This document shows positions 5,226 to 5,451 of a stretch of 5,451 nucleotides of DNA, piece after piece. The notes under the pieces are model-generated. The model ran no database searches, had not been told where the DNA came from, and saw only the letters and a list, made by a program, of their open reading frames with translations. The stretch covers positions 1-5,451 of the forward strand of contig DDSL01000119.1 in NCBI GenBank assembly GCA_002343825.1, written 5' to 3'. This stretch comes from Chthonomonas sp. UBA2391 (GTDB lineage Bacteria; Armatimonadota; Fimbriimonadia; Fimbriimonadales; Fimbriimonadaceae). The translations under genes were made by a program, and so were the position numbers. Each line of letters begins with the position of its first letter. Positions within the stretch are counted from its first letter, which is position 1.

Positions 5226-5451
5226 TCAGAAGGCCTCCAGGAGTGCGGAGTAGCTTCCGGATCGGACTCCGTTGTTGCTGATTCGGATGATGGCCTTGGC
5301 TCCGTTGTGGTGGGCATAGAAGCTGGCGAATCCGCTGTTGCTGCTGCCTTCATCGGAGTCGATGAGCCGTCCGGTGTTGTAGTCATAGATGTAGAGATCG
5401 AAGTCGGCTCCGGGTCCGCTTCCGGCCAGGCTGACGCTCCAGTCTCCGGCA
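5226..5451 (-). CDS. C-terminal end of a secreted protein with a PPC-like domain (partial)
   Basis: The last 74 codons of a minus-strand gene whose start lies beyond the right edge; the stop is TGA at 5228-5226. The visible product runs GDWSVSLAGSGPGADFDLYI, then YDYNTGRLIDSDEGSSNSGF, then IIRISNNGVRSGSYSALLEAF. This is the pattern of a pre-peptidase C-terminal (PPC) beta-sandwich: a strand, an Asp-rich turn with D-x-D-L-Y-I-Y, a turn with Asp and Ser, then a closing strand with SGSYS. PPC domains sit at the end of many secreted bacterial proteases and other exported enzymes, often removed after secretion. The catalytic part, if any, is outside the window. No PEP-CTERM tail follows. The hairpin at 5157-5190 lies downstream of its stop. 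Confidence 0.78.
   Translation of the reverse strand, partial: AGDWSVSLAGSGPGADFDLYIYDYNTGRLIDSDEGSSNSGFASFYAHHNGAKAIIRISNNGVRSGSYSALLEAF

Noticed and set aside
5138..5386. 82-codon minus-strand frame across the PPC gene end
   Set aside because: Another frame of the same strand gives a clean PPC-like domain. This one is Ser/Thr/Pro-rich and runs through the hairpin into the DinB-type start.

Overview
The window reads as a chromosomal segment of a moderately GC-rich bacterium with a two-membrane envelope. The pointers are a secreted protein with a PEP-CTERM (exosortase) sorting signal, HAF-like repeats, a PPC-type secreted domain, probable TTG starts and few strong Shine-Dalgarno sites. This combination recalls Armatimonadota (Fimbriimonas-like), but that placement is inference from gene style, not from a marker search. 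It holds no rRNA, tRNA, CRISPR array, transposase or phage gene that I can see.

Left part (1-2320, plus strand). The last 17 codons of an upstream gene probably end at 54. A 606-618 residue cytoplasmic protein follows, apparently built from several winged-helix-like modules around a beta-rich central domain; its function is unknown to me. After a 66-base gap with a possible promoter comes rpsT, encoding ribosomal protein bS20. A strong intrinsic terminator at 2285-2320 closes rpsT and sits between it and the converging minus-strand gene.

Middle (2327-4540, minus strand). One long ORF encodes a secreted protein of about 710 residues with an unusual design. The first half has its own signal peptide, HAF-like repeats and a complete PEP-CTERM tail (VPEP, hydrophobic stretch, basic cluster). 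Instead of stopping there, the frame runs straight into a second signal-peptide-like segment and a second HAF-repeat protein. An extended -10 promoter, TGtTATAAG, lies just upstream and fixes the start at 4459.

Right part (4541-5451, minus strand). A DinB/YfiT-type metal-binding four-helix protein (4698-5138) is preceded by a near-perfect hairpin at 5157-5190. Beyond that lies the 3' end of a gene whose visible product is a PPC-like beta domain. The stretch 4541-4697 holds no gene.

The genes do not form one pathway. Gene 1 and rpsT are housekeeping-type cytoplasmic genes. The fused PEP-CTERM gene and the PPC-domain gene belong to the exported proteome. The most interesting object is the in-frame fusion, which may be an exosortase/signal-peptidase-processed polyprotein or a recent gene fusion.
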